A DNA stretch of 61,865 bases from Syntrophorhabdaceae bacterium (GCA_036504895.1 DASXUJ010000095.1:1-61865), one strand, 5' to 3'. Counted from the first letter of the stretch, positions 7,508 through 16,237 are shown. Numbers and translations: made by a program. Notes: generated by a model from the letters alone, not told the origin.

Positions 7508-8813
7508 CCTGATCTCCATCATCGGGACGCGGGGCGACCCGTTTCTCCATCCAGAAGCCTATCGAATCCAGGGCCTGCCGGATTATTCTCTCCTTTTCCT
7601 TCTTGTTATACTCGGGCATAAGGCCGAAATTTACATTCATGGGCTGAAAATGTTTTCTCTCCGTAGTGATATAGCGCACGAGACCGCCGATGCAGGTGTC
7701 CGGCCCGGGGGGCTCGAAAGGGATGCCCCTTATGAAATTACAGGCCGAGATACCCGCGAGAAGTCCCATGGCGGTTGATTCCATATACCCTTCCACGCCG
7801 GTGATCTGGCCGGCAAAAAAGAGATTCGGCATGGCTGCGAGACTGAGACCGCGCGTAAGTGCCGATGGGGAGTTGATATAGGTATTACGGTGTACGCTGC
7901 CGTGACGCAAAAAAGAGGCGCGGGCAAGACCGGGAATCATCCGGAACACCCGCTCCTGCTCTCCGTATGTCAGCTTTGTCTGGAACCCCACCATGTTGTA
8001 CATGCTTCCGGCGGCGTCTTCCCTTCTTAGCTGGACAACGGCATAGGGTCTCCTGCCGGTATCGGGATGAGATAGCCCCACCGGCTTCATGGGGCCGTAG
8101 GCAAGGGTTTTCCTCCCCCTTTCAGCCATGACCTCAATGGGGAGACAGCCCTCAAAGTAAGGCGTCTTCTCGAAATCTCTCATGCTTACCCGCTCGGCTC
8201 CTATAAGGGCATCGATAAACGCATCGTATTCTGTCTGGGTGAGGGGACAGTTGAGGTAGTCGTCTGTGTGGTCCATATAGCGGGAGCCGAAGAACGCCTT
8301 CTCCATATCTACCGTCTCGCTGTCGATGATAGGGGATATGGCGTCGAAAAAAGAAAGGTTTTCCGCACCCGTGAGGGCGCCGATCCTCTCCGCGAGACTA
8401 TCGCTCGTGAGCGGGCCTGTGGCGATTATCGCTACTCCGGAAGGGATCTCCGTCACTTCACCCCGGATCACATCGATCAGGGGGTTGGCCTCTATCTCCC
8501 GTGTTATCAGCCCCGAAAACTCGCCCCTGTCCACCACAAGGGCCTTACCGCCCGGAATGGCTGCCCGATCGGCCGCACTCAGAATAATGGAGCCGAGGAG
8601 ACGCAGCTCCTCTTTCAGGAGGCCGTGAGCGTTCGAGAGGTCTTTCGATTTCAGTGAATTACTGCATACAAGCTCCGAAAGAAGTGAGGTCCTATGGGCA
8701 GGCGTGGAGGTATGGGGTCTCATCTCGCACAGGGTTACCCTGAGTCCCTGGCGGGCTATCTGAAAGGCGGCTTCAACCCCTGCAAGGCCGCCTCCGATTA
8801 CTTTGATTTCCAT
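7491..8813 (-). CDS. trmFO: Methylenetetrahydrofolate-tRNA-(uracil54-C5) methyltransferase
   Basis: FAD- and folate-dependent enzyme that makes ribothymidine at position 54 of tRNA, replacing SAM-dependent TrmA. The N-terminal dinucleotide-binding motif IGGGLAGVEAA is clear, followed by CEMRP and ELVCSNSLKS, both typical of TrmFO. The C-terminal part contains AGQITGVEGYMESTAMGLLAG, another family hallmark. I choose ATG 8813 (MEIKVIGGG, 440 residues), because GGAAGG lies 7 bases upstream and an upstream in-frame ATG at 8885 would add 24 residues of unlikely sequence inside topA. It overlaps the end of topA by 16 bases. The topA-trmFO neighbourhood is common in bacteria using this pathway. Confidence 0.95.
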   Translation of the reverse strand: MEIKVIGGGLAGVEAAFQIARQGLRVTLCEMRPHTSTPAHRTSLLSELVCSNSLKSKDLSNAHGLLKEELRLLGSIILSAADRAAIPGGKALVVDRGEFSGLITREIEANPLIDVIRGEVTEIPSGVAIIATGPLTSDSLAERIGALTGAENLSFFDAISPIIDSETVDMEKAFFGSRYMDHTDDYLNCPLTQTEYDAFIDALIGAERVSMRDFEKTPYFEGCLPIEVMAERGRKTLAYGPMKPVGLSHPDTGRRPYAVVQLRREDAAGSMYNMVGFQTKLTYGEQERVFRMIPGLARASFLRHGSVHRNTYINSPSALTRGLSLAAMPNLFFAGQITGVEGYMESTAMGLLAGISACNFIRGIPFEPPGPDTCIGGLVRYITTERKHFQPMNVNFGLMPEYNKKEKERIIRQALDSIGFWMEKRVAPRPDDGDQDETRD

Positions 8814-11032
8814 CCGCAGCCCTTCCGCAGGCATGAGAGCATCTTTCTGTGGAGAAAGAGCGTCGGCGCCCCGCATTCGGGGCACGGACCCTCCGCAGGC
8901 TCCGCATTAGTTGCAAAGGAGCAATCGGGGTACCGCGAGCATGCCGTGAACTTCTTCTTTATCTTCGATACTTTTTCGACAAGCTTGCCGGTGCATTCTT
9001 CGTTGGGGCAGGCAAAGCCGAGAGAATAGGGCTCTGTGTGCTTACAGTCGGGATAATTGCTGCACGCGAGAAAGCGGCCGAATCTGCCGGTCTTTTCGAC
9101 GAGATTGCCGCCGCACTCGCTGCACGTGCCTTTTACTTCCTGCTCTACTACGTGAATAGCCCCGGAGCTGTCTACTTTCACATTTTTTTTATTCTTGCAT
9201 GCGGGTTTTCCGCTGCATATAAGGTATTCCCCGTTCTTGCCCCACCTGAGCAGCATGTTCTTGCCGCACTGCTCGCAAAGTATGTCTGTCTCCTTCTCCT
9301 CTTTCTTGAGACTTTTCATGCCTTCCTGCGCCAGGAGCAGCTCCTTCTGGAGAGTGGCGTAAAATTTTTCGAGGGAAGAGACCCAATTCGCTTTTCCGCC
9401 TTCAATCTGATCCAGTTTCTCTTCGAGTTTTGCGGTAAAGTCGACATCCACTATGGTGGGGAAGAAGCCCTTCATGAGACCGTTTACCGTGATGCCAAGG
9501 GGCGTGGGTATGAGTTTGCCTTTATCTCTTTTCGCGTACGAGCGATCCTGGACCGTGGTGATGATGGTAGCATACGTCGACGGTCTGCCGATTCCCCTTG
9601 TCTCGAGTGTCTTAATGAGAGACGCCTCCGTATATCTGGGAGGGGGCATAGTAAAGCGCTGATTGAGCACGGTATCGGCGAGGGTGAGCGGGGTGCCTGA
9701 TTTCATATCGGGCAGATAGGCAGTCTGCTCTGCCTTTTCACCATCCTCACCCGGAGCCGTGACTGCCTCTTCTTCGTATATTCTCGTAAAGCCGTCGAAG
9801 AGGACGTGGGAGCCCCGTGCGACAAAGATATACTCACCTGCTTTGATGTCCACAACCTTGGTTTTCAGCCTTTTCTGCGCCATTTGAGAGGCGATGAACC
9901 TCTTCCATATAAGGTCGTAGAGAGCGAAGAGGTCTTTGTCCAGGAAAGGCCTCACCTTCTCCGGCGTGATGTGAACTTCGGCGGGACGTATCGCTTCATG
10001 GGCGTCCTGGGCCGATTTCTTATTCTTGAAAAGGTGAGGCGCCTTCGGAAGGTATTCTTTCCCGAAAGTGCCGCCGATAAGCTCCCGGGCGCCTTTTACC
10101 GCCTCATCGGAAACGCGCACGGAATCGGTCCTCATGTAGGTGATAAGACCCGTAAGACCTTCTTCGCCCCCCATATCCACTCCCTCATAAAGCTTCTGAG
10201 CGAGCATCATGGTTCTCTTGGGTGAGAATTTCAGTTTCCTTGACGCCTCCTGCTGAAGCCTGCTGGTAATAAAAGCGGGCTGGGGCAAAACATTCTTTTC
10301 TTTTATCTGAATATTTGAAATGACGAAATTATTATTCTTTATTGCTTTCTTTATCGCCTCGGCCTCGCCTTTGGAGGCGACCCTGATCTTTGCGTCACCT
10401 TTCTTTTCCAGAATCGCTTTAAAGCGCTCTCCTGAGGGAAGCTCGAGTTCTGCCTCGATGACCCAGTATTCTTCTTTTACAAAGCTCTCTATCTCTTCTT
10501 CCCGGTCGCAGATCAGCCTCAATGCCACCGACTGCACGCGACCTGCCGAAAGTCCATAGCTGACCCTTTCCCAGAGAAGAGGGCTTATCTTGTACCCGAC
10601 CAGCCGGTCAAGAATCCTTCTCGTTTTTTGTGCATCGTATTTTGATGCATCCAGAGCAGTAGGATTCTTCAGGGCATCGAGCACCCCTTTTTTCGTAATT
10701 TCATGGAAGAGGACTCGCTGCACGTTCTTCTTTTTTCCTACCAGCTCTGCTACGTGAAATGCGATCGCTTCACCTTCGCGATCAGGGTCGGACCCGATGT
10801 AGATAGTATCCGCAAGGTTGCCGGCTTTTTTGATCTCGTCAACGGCCTTGTTTTTGCCCTTAACCAGAACGAAATGGGGATTAAACCCTTTTTCGACATC
10901 CACCCCCATGGCGCTCTTGGGAAGGTCCTTGATATGACCGTAGGTTGCCTTTATGGTGAAATCCTTACCCAGAAATTTTGAAAGCGTTTTCATCTTTGTT
11001 GGTGACTCGACGATCAAAAGCGACTTACCCAT
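8798..11032 (-). CDS. topA: DNA topoisomerase I (type IA)
   Basis: Relaxes negative supercoils by transient cleavage of one strand. It has 744 residues. The Toprim domain carries IVESPTKMKTL and the acidic pair in GSDPDREGEAIAFH; the catalytic Tyr is Y299 in LITYMRTDS. GIGRPSTYATI is the other conserved type IA motif. The C-terminus holds four zinc-ribbon units with paired cysteines (CEQCG...C, CSECGGN...C, CPNEEC...C, CPECG...C) from about residue 585 to the end, which help DNA binding and RNA-polymerase contact in this family. It sits between dprA (44 bases upstream) and trmFO (overlapping) in the operon. Nothing is unusual in length or motifs. Confidence 0.96.
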   Translation of the reverse strand: MGKSLLIVESPTKMKTLSKFLGKDFTIKATYGHIKDLPKSAMGVDVEKGFNPHFVLVKGKNKAVDEIKKAGNLADTIYIGSDPDREGEAIAFHVAELVGKKKNVQRVLFHEITKKGVLDALKNPTALDASKYDAQKTRRILDRLVGYKISPLLWERVSYGLSAGRVQSVALRLICDREEEIESFVKEEYWVIEAELELPSGERFKAILEKKGDAKIRVASKGEAEAIKKAIKNNNFVISNIQIKEKNVLPQPAFITSRLQQEASRKLKFSPKRTMMLAQKLYEGVDMGGEEGLTGLITYMRTDSVRVSDEAVKGARELIGGTFGKEYLPKAPHLFKNKKSAQDAHEAIRPAEVHITPEKVRPFLDKDLFALYDLIWKRFIASQMAQKRLKTKVVDIKAGEYIFVARGSHVLFDGFTRIYEEEAVTAPGEDGEKAEQTAYLPDMKSGTPLTLADTVLNQRFTMPPPRYTEASLIKTLETRGIGRPSTYATIITTVQDRSYAKRDKGKLIPTPLGITVNGLMKGFFPTIVDVDFTAKLEEKLDQIEGGKANWVSSLEKFYATLQKELLLAQEGMKSLKKEEKETDILCEQCGKNMLLRWGKNGEYLICSGKPACKNKKNVKVDSSGAIHVVEQEVKGTCSECGGNLVEKTGRFGRFLACSNYPDCKHTEPYSLGFACPNEECTGKLVEKVSKIKKKFTACSRYPDCSFATNAEPAEGPCPECGAPTLFLHRKMLSCLRKGCGWKSK

Positions 11033-11076
11033 TTATATCCTGCCTCCCGGGGCATCCTTTACTTTGCAAGGGACGA

Positions 11077-12132
11077 TCATTTCTTGATATAAAAGCCCCC
11101 GGCGACCTCTCGCACCGCTTCCTTCATCTCGAGCAAGGTGAGAATCGCCATCACATCTTTTGCGCCCATATTGCTTTTTTCTATCACTTCATCGACATGG
11201 ATCTTCCCGTGGCCGACAATTGAATAAATATAACCTTCCCTCTCACTCATATCAATCGGTAGTTTGTTCCCGATCCGAATCTCCGGAAAGCATTCGGAGA
11301 TTATGTCCTCGATCGTGTCCACGAGCCTTGCGCCTTGTTTGATCAGGGCATTCGTCCCTTTGCTTCCGTCGCTGAATATGCTTCCCGGGACTGCCATTAC
11401 GCTTTTCCCGTACTCAATTCCGAGCCGCGCGGTGATGAGGGAGCCGCTCTTTTCGGTGGCTTCTATTACGAGGATGCCCTTGGCAAGGCCCGCGATGATC
11501 CTGTTTCTCTCGGGAAAATGCCCTGACAAGGGCCTCTCTCCGAGGCCGTATTCGGTAAATACCGCGCCCTCTTCGCCTATTTGCCGTAAAAGGCGGCCAT
11601 GCTCGGAGGGATATACAATGTCGAGTCCGCATCCCAGAATGGCGAGGGTCTTTCCCCTGCCGGCGAGCGCTCCCCTGTGAGCGGCGCCGTCTATGCCGCG
11701 CGCGAGGCCGCTCACGATAGTGATGCCGACGCTTGAGAGGGTGTCGGCTATTTTTTCCGCGAGGCGCATGCCCTCCTCTGTAGCTCGTCTCGAACCGACG
11801 ATCGCGAGGGCGGGGCTATCCGTCCTCAGAGGACCCTTTTTAAAAAGGACCAGGGGAGGGTCGGGAATGGCCTTAAGCGCGGCCGGATAGAGGTCATCCC
11901 TTATGGTGAGCGCTTCCGCCCCCATATCGCCCAGTTGTGCCAGCTCCTCATCGATGGCTTTCCATCCTTCGAAAGATGCGATTTCCCTGGTCAATATGGG
12001 ATCGCCGGCCGGCACGCGCCCTTCAAAAACCGGCGCGATTAAGGAAACCTCCTCAAGAAGGCGCCTCTTTCTTGCCATTCCAAGGCCCTTGAGCCTCGAG
12101 AAGGCGATCAGGGCGCGCAGTTCTTCCATCAT
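11077..12132 (-). CDS. dprA: DNA-processing protein DprA (Smf)
   Basis: Binds incoming single-stranded DNA and loads RecA in natural transformation; present also in many bacteria not known to be competent. The 351-residue protein has an N-terminal helical region, a Rossmann-like core with IVGSRRATEEG, VSGLARGIDGAAH, GCGLDIVYPSEH and RNRIIAGLA, and a C-terminal winged-helix-like segment (about 290-350). Tandem ATGs at 12132 and 12129 follow AAGGAAGGG and either could be used. It lies 7 bases after the DUF218-like gene and upstream of topA; dprA-topA pairing is common across bacteria. Whether this organism is competent cannot be judged here. Confidence 0.94.
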   Translation of the reverse strand: MMEELRALIAFSRLKGLGMARKRRLLEEVSLIAPVFEGRVPAGDPILTREIASFEGWKAIDEELAQLGDMGAEALTIRDDLYPAALKAIPDPPLVLFKKGPLRTDSPALAIVGSRRATEEGMRLAEKIADTLSSVGITIVSGLARGIDGAAHRGALAGRGKTLAILGCGLDIVYPSEHGRLLRQIGEEGAVFTEYGLGERPLSGHFPERNRIIAGLAKGILVIEATEKSGSLITARLGIEYGKSVMAVPGSIFSDGSKGTNALIKQGARLVDTIEDIISECFPEIRIGNKLPIDMSEREGYIYSIVGHGKIHVDEVIEKSNMGAKDVMAILTLLEMKEAVREVAGGFYIKK

Positions 12133-12139
12133 CCCTTCC

Positions 12140-12844
12140 TTATTTCTGTACTGTGCACACTATATTCCTGCGAGGAGTCCAATTCGCCCCCTCTCCTTCG
12201 GCCCCTGTCGCATCCTTTTCGCTTCCGTGTTGGAATTTCTCAACGGAAAGGGGAGCGAGGATAAAGAGCTCGTTGAGCAGCAGGAGTCTGGAAGGACCGT
12301 TCTTCCACCACCCGTCCTTTTTGAAATAGGAGACGTTGACGGGCCTGATCAGATAGGTTGTTTTTCCGGTCCCCGAATTGCCGTAGAGCATGTGGTACCT
12401 TCTCGATGCATATTCGGGAACGAGGATGATCACCTTCTTTGCGCCCATGGCGGTAAACTGTTTTCTTATCTTATAAGCCTTCTTTAACCCCTCTCCGTCA
12501 GTCTCCATCTTTCTTACGAGGCCCTCTTTTATCCCCCTGGCCTTTGCCATTTTTTGAACAGGGTCGAGGATGCTCCCACCCAGTACGGTATCGTTCTCCA
12601 CATAAATGAATCGTCCGTTGCCCGCCCAGAACTCCCTGAAGGCGTCCGCGTAAGCCTCGCCGTTCTTATCCTCTTCGAATCGCGGAACGAATAGAATGTC
12701 CGAGGGAGATAACTTGTCCTCGTATCTGAACTGGTTTCCGAGAAACTTAAGGCTGATGGGATGAGCGCTCAGCCCCGCGCCTATCAAAACACAGATGAGA
12801 ACGAAGATGAGGCAGCCGCAACCCACCTTTCCATCCTGTTTCAT
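12140..12844 (-). CDS. Membrane-anchored DUF218/YdcF-like protein (tentative)
   Basis: A 234-residue protein with one N-terminal hydrophobic segment (CGCLIFVLICVLIGAGLSA) and a soluble domain. The order of motifs resembles the DUF218 (SanA/ElyC/YdcF) fold: a strand SDILFVPRFEED, an alternating alpha/beta middle with an acidic EGLVRKMETDGEGLKKAY stretch, and a late strand VIILVPEYASRRYHML similar to the YHxxRA motif. The usual GG after the first strand is absent, so the match is imperfect. After about residue 155 comes GNSGTGKTTYL, which looks like a P-loop but lacks the rest of an ATPase. Function is unknown; neighbours (ATGA overlap with the RDD gene) suggest co-translation only. Confidence 0.5.
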   Translation of the reverse strand: MKQDGKVGCGCLIFVLICVLIGAGLSAHPISLKFLGNQFRYEDKLSPSDILFVPRFEEDKNGEAYADAFREFWAGNGRFIYVENDTVLGGSILDPVQKMAKARGIKEGLVRKMETDGEGLKKAYKIRKQFTAMGAKKVIILVPEYASRRYHMLYGNSGTGKTTYLIRPVNVSYFKKDGWWKNGPSRLLLLNELFILAPLSVEKFQHGSEKDATGAEGEGANWTPRRNIVCTVQK

Positions 12845-13347
12845 AATGCCTCCTCCGGCTTTTGGCCCGGGATTTCATCTTCCGGGAACGGACCGCCCTC
12901 TGTCTCCGTTTTCTCAACCCGTATCACTTCAGTGCCGGCTATAAGATCATGAAGGGTCCTTCCATAGAAAAAGAGGGCCATAATGAATCCGATGAAGCAG
13001 GGCAGGGCAGAGAGACCGTAGGCGACAGTTCTCACAAGAGATCTTACAAAACCTGGTGCCTTACCCTTTTGTCTTCCTTCTGCGCACACTACCTTTATAT
13101 TCATGATGGCTTTCCCGAAAGTCATCCCCTCTCTCGTGGTGAGGAAGGTAAAATAAAAAAGGAAGATCAGGCAAATAAAAAGGGAAGAAAGCAAGAGAAT
13201 ACAAGAAAGATTTATGAATGTCAATCTGCCGGATCCGAGGCGGTATCCCGCCAGGGCCGCCAGGCACACGCTCACCCAGGTGCTGAAAAGTAGGGCAAGA
13301 TCGATGATGAAGGCGATGCACCGGGAAGACAGGGGTGCCTTATTCAT
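12841..13347 (-). CDS. RDD-family integral membrane protein
   Basis: A 168-residue membrane protein starting MNKAPLSSRCIAFIIDLALL, where the R and D of the RDD family are visible (SRCIAFIID). The remaining family marks, a TFGKAIMNIKVV segment and GRTLHDLIAGTEVI at the C-terminus, are clear. Hydrophobic segments lie at about 10-30, 40-70 and 115-135. ATG 13347 is chosen because it overlaps the rsmE stop as ATGA; an extended frame to 13458 would run inside rsmE with no membrane-protein character. Family members have been linked to ion or small-molecule transport, but no function is secure for most of them. Confidence 0.85.
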   Translation of the reverse strand: MNKAPLSSRCIAFIIDLALLFSTWVSVCLAALAGYRLGSGRLTFINLSCILLLSSLFICLIFLFYFTFLTTREGMTFGKAIMNIKVVCAEGRQKGKAPGFVRSLVRTVAYGLSALPCFIGFIMALFFYGRTLHDLIAGTEVIRVEKTETEGGPFPEDEIPGQKPEEAL

Positions 13348-14081
13348 TTCAGGAGATACTCGTAGAGGATGATGGAAAGTACTACAAGCGGGGCGGTTTC
13401 GGACCTGAAGATGTGCTCCCCTAAACTGCAGGGGGCGAAGCCCTTGCCCTTTAGCCACTCTATCTCCGACTCTTCAATGCCGCCTTCGGGGCCCGTAACG
13501 ATGAATATATCCCCTTCTTTCCTGGCGCCCATTATATTCTTTAAAGTCTGCTCCTTTTCTTTTTCATAAAACACCCATCGGTTACTCACGTCGTCGACGT
13601 AAGGAAGGATTTCCTGGAGCGGCATAGGATCGGTTATTTCGGGGACCGAGCTTCTCCCCGACTGTCGGGATGCCTCTCTCGCAATCCTTCGCCACCTCCC
13701 GTACTTCTCCCGTGTTCCGCTATCCGCCTTGACGACAGTCCTTGCGAAGAGGGCCGGAATGACTCGGTCCACCCCCAACTCGGTAGCCTTCTCGATGAGC
13801 CAATCCATGCGGGCGCCCTTTATAGGGCTGGCGCAAAGAGTCACCCTGTCCCGGCTTACCTCCTGCTTGAGCTCGGTGCTCAAAATATCAAGGACCACTT
13901 CCCTGCCTTTGACGGTCCGGATACTGCAATGGTAGAACCGGCCTTCCCGGTCGATAAGGTCTAACCGCTCTCCCGGGTTTTTTCTGAGGACCGTTACGAT
14001 ATATTTGGTCAAAGGGCCCCGCAGACGGGCAAGGCCGTCTTCGATCTCCAGAGTATCGACGACTATCCTTTTTACTTCCAT
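13344..14081 (-). CDS. rsmE: 16S rRNA (uracil1498-N3)-methyltransferase
   Basis: SPOUT-class methyltransferase for U1498 of 16S rRNA. The 245-residue protein has an N-terminal PUA-like domain (about 1-70) and a C-terminal knotted SAM-binding domain with KGARMDWLIEKATELGV, IVTGPEGGIEESEI and SLGEHIFRSETAPL, all diagnostic. It overlaps the preceding YhaM-like gene by one base (TAATG) and the next RDD gene by four (ATGA), so it belongs to the same operon. Confidence 0.95.
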   Translation of the reverse strand: MEVKRIVVDTLEIEDGLARLRGPLTKYIVTVLRKNPGERLDLIDREGRFYHCSIRTVKGREVVLDILSTELKQEVSRDRVTLCASPIKGARMDWLIEKATELGVDRVIPALFARTVVKADSGTREKYGRWRRIAREASRQSGRSSVPEITDPMPLQEILPYVDDVSNRWVFYEKEKEQTLKNIMGARKEGDIFIVTGPEGGIEESEIEWLKGKGFAPCSLGEHIFRSETAPLVVLSIILYEYLLK

Positions 14082-15043
14082 TATTTACTGCCTGAAAGCC
14101 TGTAGAAATAAGATTCGTAAAGCCTGTGATAGGCCGACCAGCGCTCGTCCTCCATATTGGATTTCATATGCTCTTTTACGCCCATTACTTTCGCGTCGAG
14201 ATCATCGAGGTAATGGACGATAAGGGCCTCAACACACATCGGTTTCTTCGGAGAGCCCCACTCTTCGACGCCATGGTGGCTGACGATGATGTGGGACAGA
14301 ATATCGGCGATGTCCCGGGGGAAATCTTCGACCTCGGCGATCAGCTCTTTGAGCATCATCACTCCGATGGTAATGTGGCCCAAGAGCCGTCCCTTATCGG
14401 AATATCCGAACCCCCCCTTCAACTCCAGCTCTTCGATCTTGCCTATGTCGTGAAGGAGGCATCCTGCCACCGCCACATCCCCGTTTCCCCCGAGCACGGC
14501 TGCCGCCAATTTTGCCATTTTCGCCATGGAGACGGAATGTTCGAGAAGGCCGCCCATGGCCACATGGTGTACCCCCACGGAGGCAGGAAAGAGGAAGAAT
14601 TTATTAAACCACTCTTTTCTCGTTTCAAGGGCCGCAAAGAGCCGTCCGAGATGGGGGTCCTCTATTTCGGCCACAAATTGTCTATAGTCATTCCTGACGT
14701 GCTCGTCGCCGTCTCCGTTCTCAGGATAATAGTCTCTCATCTCCTCGAGAGAGAGCTCTTTTTCGACCTTTCTGATATCGGTAATGGTGAGCTGGCACTT
14801 CTCCTGATAGAGGCGGGATTTTGCCTTTATGCGAACCAGATCATTTCTTTGAAAGAGGCTGCTCAACTCGTCGACCCGATCCCATATCTTCCCCTCAATG
14901 GTACCCGTCTTATCCCGAAGGGTAACGCTCATATAACGCGCGTTGTTCCTGCCGGAGAAGATCCCTTTCTTGACCGCCACAAAAAAATCGTTAACGTCGA
15001 TGTATTCTCCTGTAATATCCGATATGTATAACGTTTTGTTCAT
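14081..15043 (-). CDS. OB-fold / HD-domain nuclease (YhaM family 3'-5' exoribonuclease)
   Basis: A 320-residue protein with an N-terminal OB-fold nucleic-acid-binding domain (about 10-95; MSVTLRDKTGTIEGKIWD is the typical tRNA_anti-like strand pattern) and a C-terminal HD domain with GLLEHSVSMAKMA, CLLHDIGKIEEL and SHHG metal ligands. This is the architecture of Bacillus YhaM, a 3'-5' exoribonuclease acting in RNA turnover. The substrate here is not shown by sequence. It overlaps thiL by 4 bases and rsmE by one. In an operon of tRNA/rRNA modification and DNA genes, an RNA-processing role fits. Confidence 0.85.
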   Translation of the reverse strand: MNKTLYISDITGEYIDVNDFFVAVKKGIFSGRNNARYMSVTLRDKTGTIEGKIWDRVDELSSLFQRNDLVRIKAKSRLYQEKCQLTITDIRKVEKELSLEEMRDYYPENGDGDEHVRNDYRQFVAEIEDPHLGRLFAALETRKEWFNKFFLFPASVGVHHVAMGGLLEHSVSMAKMAKLAAAVLGGNGDVAVAGCLLHDIGKIEELELKGGFGYSDKGRLLGHITIGVMMLKELIAEVEDFPRDIADILSHIIVSHHGVEEWGSPKKPMCVEALIVHYLDDLDAKVMGVKEHMKSNMEDERWSAYHRLYESYFYRLSGSK

Positions 15044-16005
15044 CCATTATCTCCGAAATGCTGATAGCCTTTTGATGTAATGGGAACCATAACCCCCTGG
15101 TTAAGAAGTTTGACGCCCTTTCCCCGGATTACCCTGCCGATCACGGAGAGAGGCACTCCCCGGCCGCGAAGTCCCTCGACCTCGGGAAGCTTTGAAGGCG
15201 GGAAGGTGAAGAGAAATTGATAATCTTCCCCGCCGGAAAGGGCGAAGCTCTCTTTTCCGTTCCGCACCAGTTCCCGTGGGATCGGTATGTGCTCGAAGTC
15301 AAGACGCGCCCCTTTCCCGCTCTCCCTCATCATTCGTTCGAGATCGATAATCAGACCGTCGCTCACATCCATCATCCCCGAGGGGATCTCGCGGTCCATC
15401 AGCTCCTTCCACACAATATAGGGAGGCTTGGGGTTGACGTACCGGTCTATAAACCTGCTCTTTTTCCGGCCCGTCGGGCCGTTCATCAGGAGGTGGAGTC
15501 CGTAGGCGCTTTCGCCGAGGAAACCTGTTACGCCGATATAGTCCCCTTCCGAGGCGCCTTCTCTTCCGAGGTAACGATCGCTTTTCAATTTTCCTATCAT
15601 GGATACATCAATAAAGAAATCCGATCTTGTGGCGGAGGTGTCCCCTCCCAGGAGGGTTACATTGAACTCCTTCGCCGCCTGGCTCATGCCGGAGTAAAGG
15701 CTGCGGATTTCCGGGAAAGACATTCCCTGCGGTATGCCTATAGTGACGAGGAAATAAAGGGGCAGGGCGCCCATGGAAAGAATATCGGATATATTTACGT
15801 AGAGCGCTTTCTTCCCGACCTGCCTTGCATTCATGAAGGCGAATTCAAAATGGATGTGCTCGACCACCGTATCCTGGACGAAGACATAGCTGCCATGGGC
15901 CATTTCGACCACCGCGCCGTCGTCTCCGATGCCCCGTATAACCTCTTTTCTGCTTTTTTCGAATTTCTTCAGTCTTTTTATTAATTCGTTTTCAGGAATT
16001 TCCAT
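15040..16005 (-). CDS. thiL: Thiamine-monophosphate kinase
   Basis: Phosphorylates thiamine monophosphate to the active cofactor thiamine diphosphate. The 321-residue protein shows the N-terminal metal site RGIGDDGAVVE, DTVVEHIHFEF, the NISDILSMGA segment, LLGGDTSATRSDFFIDV and the late SGGEDYQFLFTFP, all conserved in ThiL. First gene of the minus-strand operon; the gap upstream is shared with the divergent GntR regulator and contains a good -35/-10 pair. The start ATG has no Shine-Dalgarno sequence. Confidence 0.95.
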   Translation of the reverse strand: MEIPENELIKRLKKFEKSRKEVIRGIGDDGAVVEMAHGSYVFVQDTVVEHIHFEFAFMNARQVGKKALYVNISDILSMGALPLYFLVTIGIPQGMSFPEIRSLYSGMSQAAKEFNVTLLGGDTSATRSDFFIDVSMIGKLKSDRYLGREGASEGDYIGVTGFLGESAYGLHLLMNGPTGRKKSRFIDRYVNPKPPYIVWKELMDREIPSGMMDVSDGLIIDLERMMRESGKGARLDFEHIPIPRELVRNGKESFALSGGEDYQFLFTFPPSKLPEVEGLRGRGVPLSVIGRVIRGKGVKLLNQGVMVPITSKGYQHFGDNG

Positions 16006-16016
16006 AATTGAGAAAG

Positions 16017-16045
16017 ATAATAACAGTTAAACCGGCGATTTTCAA
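16017..16045 (-). promoter_or_regulatory. Promoter of the thiL-bioB operon
   Basis: Read on the minus strand: TTGAAA (16045-16040), a 17-base spacer, then TATTAT (16022-16017). The -10 ends 11 bases before the thiL ATG, so the predicted leader is only about 4 bases and contains no ribosome binding site. Confidence 0.65.
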
Positions 16046-16166
16046 GGTAGATTAAAGGCAAATCCCCCTCCTGTGGCGCAGCCTTTTCAGGAGTCCCGGC
16101 CCCGGCAATCCTGTGGTCGTCTTTTATAGCCCAGGGCCGAACCCGCGGGTGCACCGAAGGCCGATA

Positions 16167-16199
16167 TATTTCATGAAATATGAAGTATATTTCACGAAA
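16167..16199. promoter_or_regulatory. Tandem operator-like palindromes upstream of the GntR gene
   Basis: A perfect 14-bp palindrome TATTTCATGAAATA (16167-16180) is followed by a near copy TATTTCACGAAA (16188-16199). Starts are 21 bases apart, two helical turns, and the pair ends 4 bases before the -35 of the GntR promoter. This arrangement suits two dimers of a GntR/FCD regulator on one face of DNA. Confidence 0.6.
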
Positions 16200-16203
16200 G
16201 AAC

Positions 16204-16231
16204 TTGACAAGGCACGCTGTTTTGATAAAAT
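16204..16231 (+). promoter_or_regulatory. Promoter of the GntR-ABC transporter operon
   Basis: Perfect TTGACA (16204-16209), 16-base spacer, TAAAAT (16226-16231). The ATG at 16238 lies where transcription should start, so the message is predicted to be leaderless; no ribosome binding site is visible. Confidence 0.65.
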
Positions 16232-16237
16232 TAATAT

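Noticed and set aside
12600-12720. ATPase annotation for the DUF218-like gene from its GxxGxGKTT loop
   Set aside because: No Walker B, no sensor motifs and too little sequence after the loop; kept only as an oddity.
14126-15984. Long plus-strand open frames opposite the YhaM-like and thiL genes
   Set aside because: They are mirror frames of well-identified minus-strand genes, with no ribosome binding sites and no recognisable domains.
16006-16060. Thiamine (TPP) riboswitch ahead of thiL
   Set aside because: The predicted leader is only a few bases and no THI-box sequence is present.
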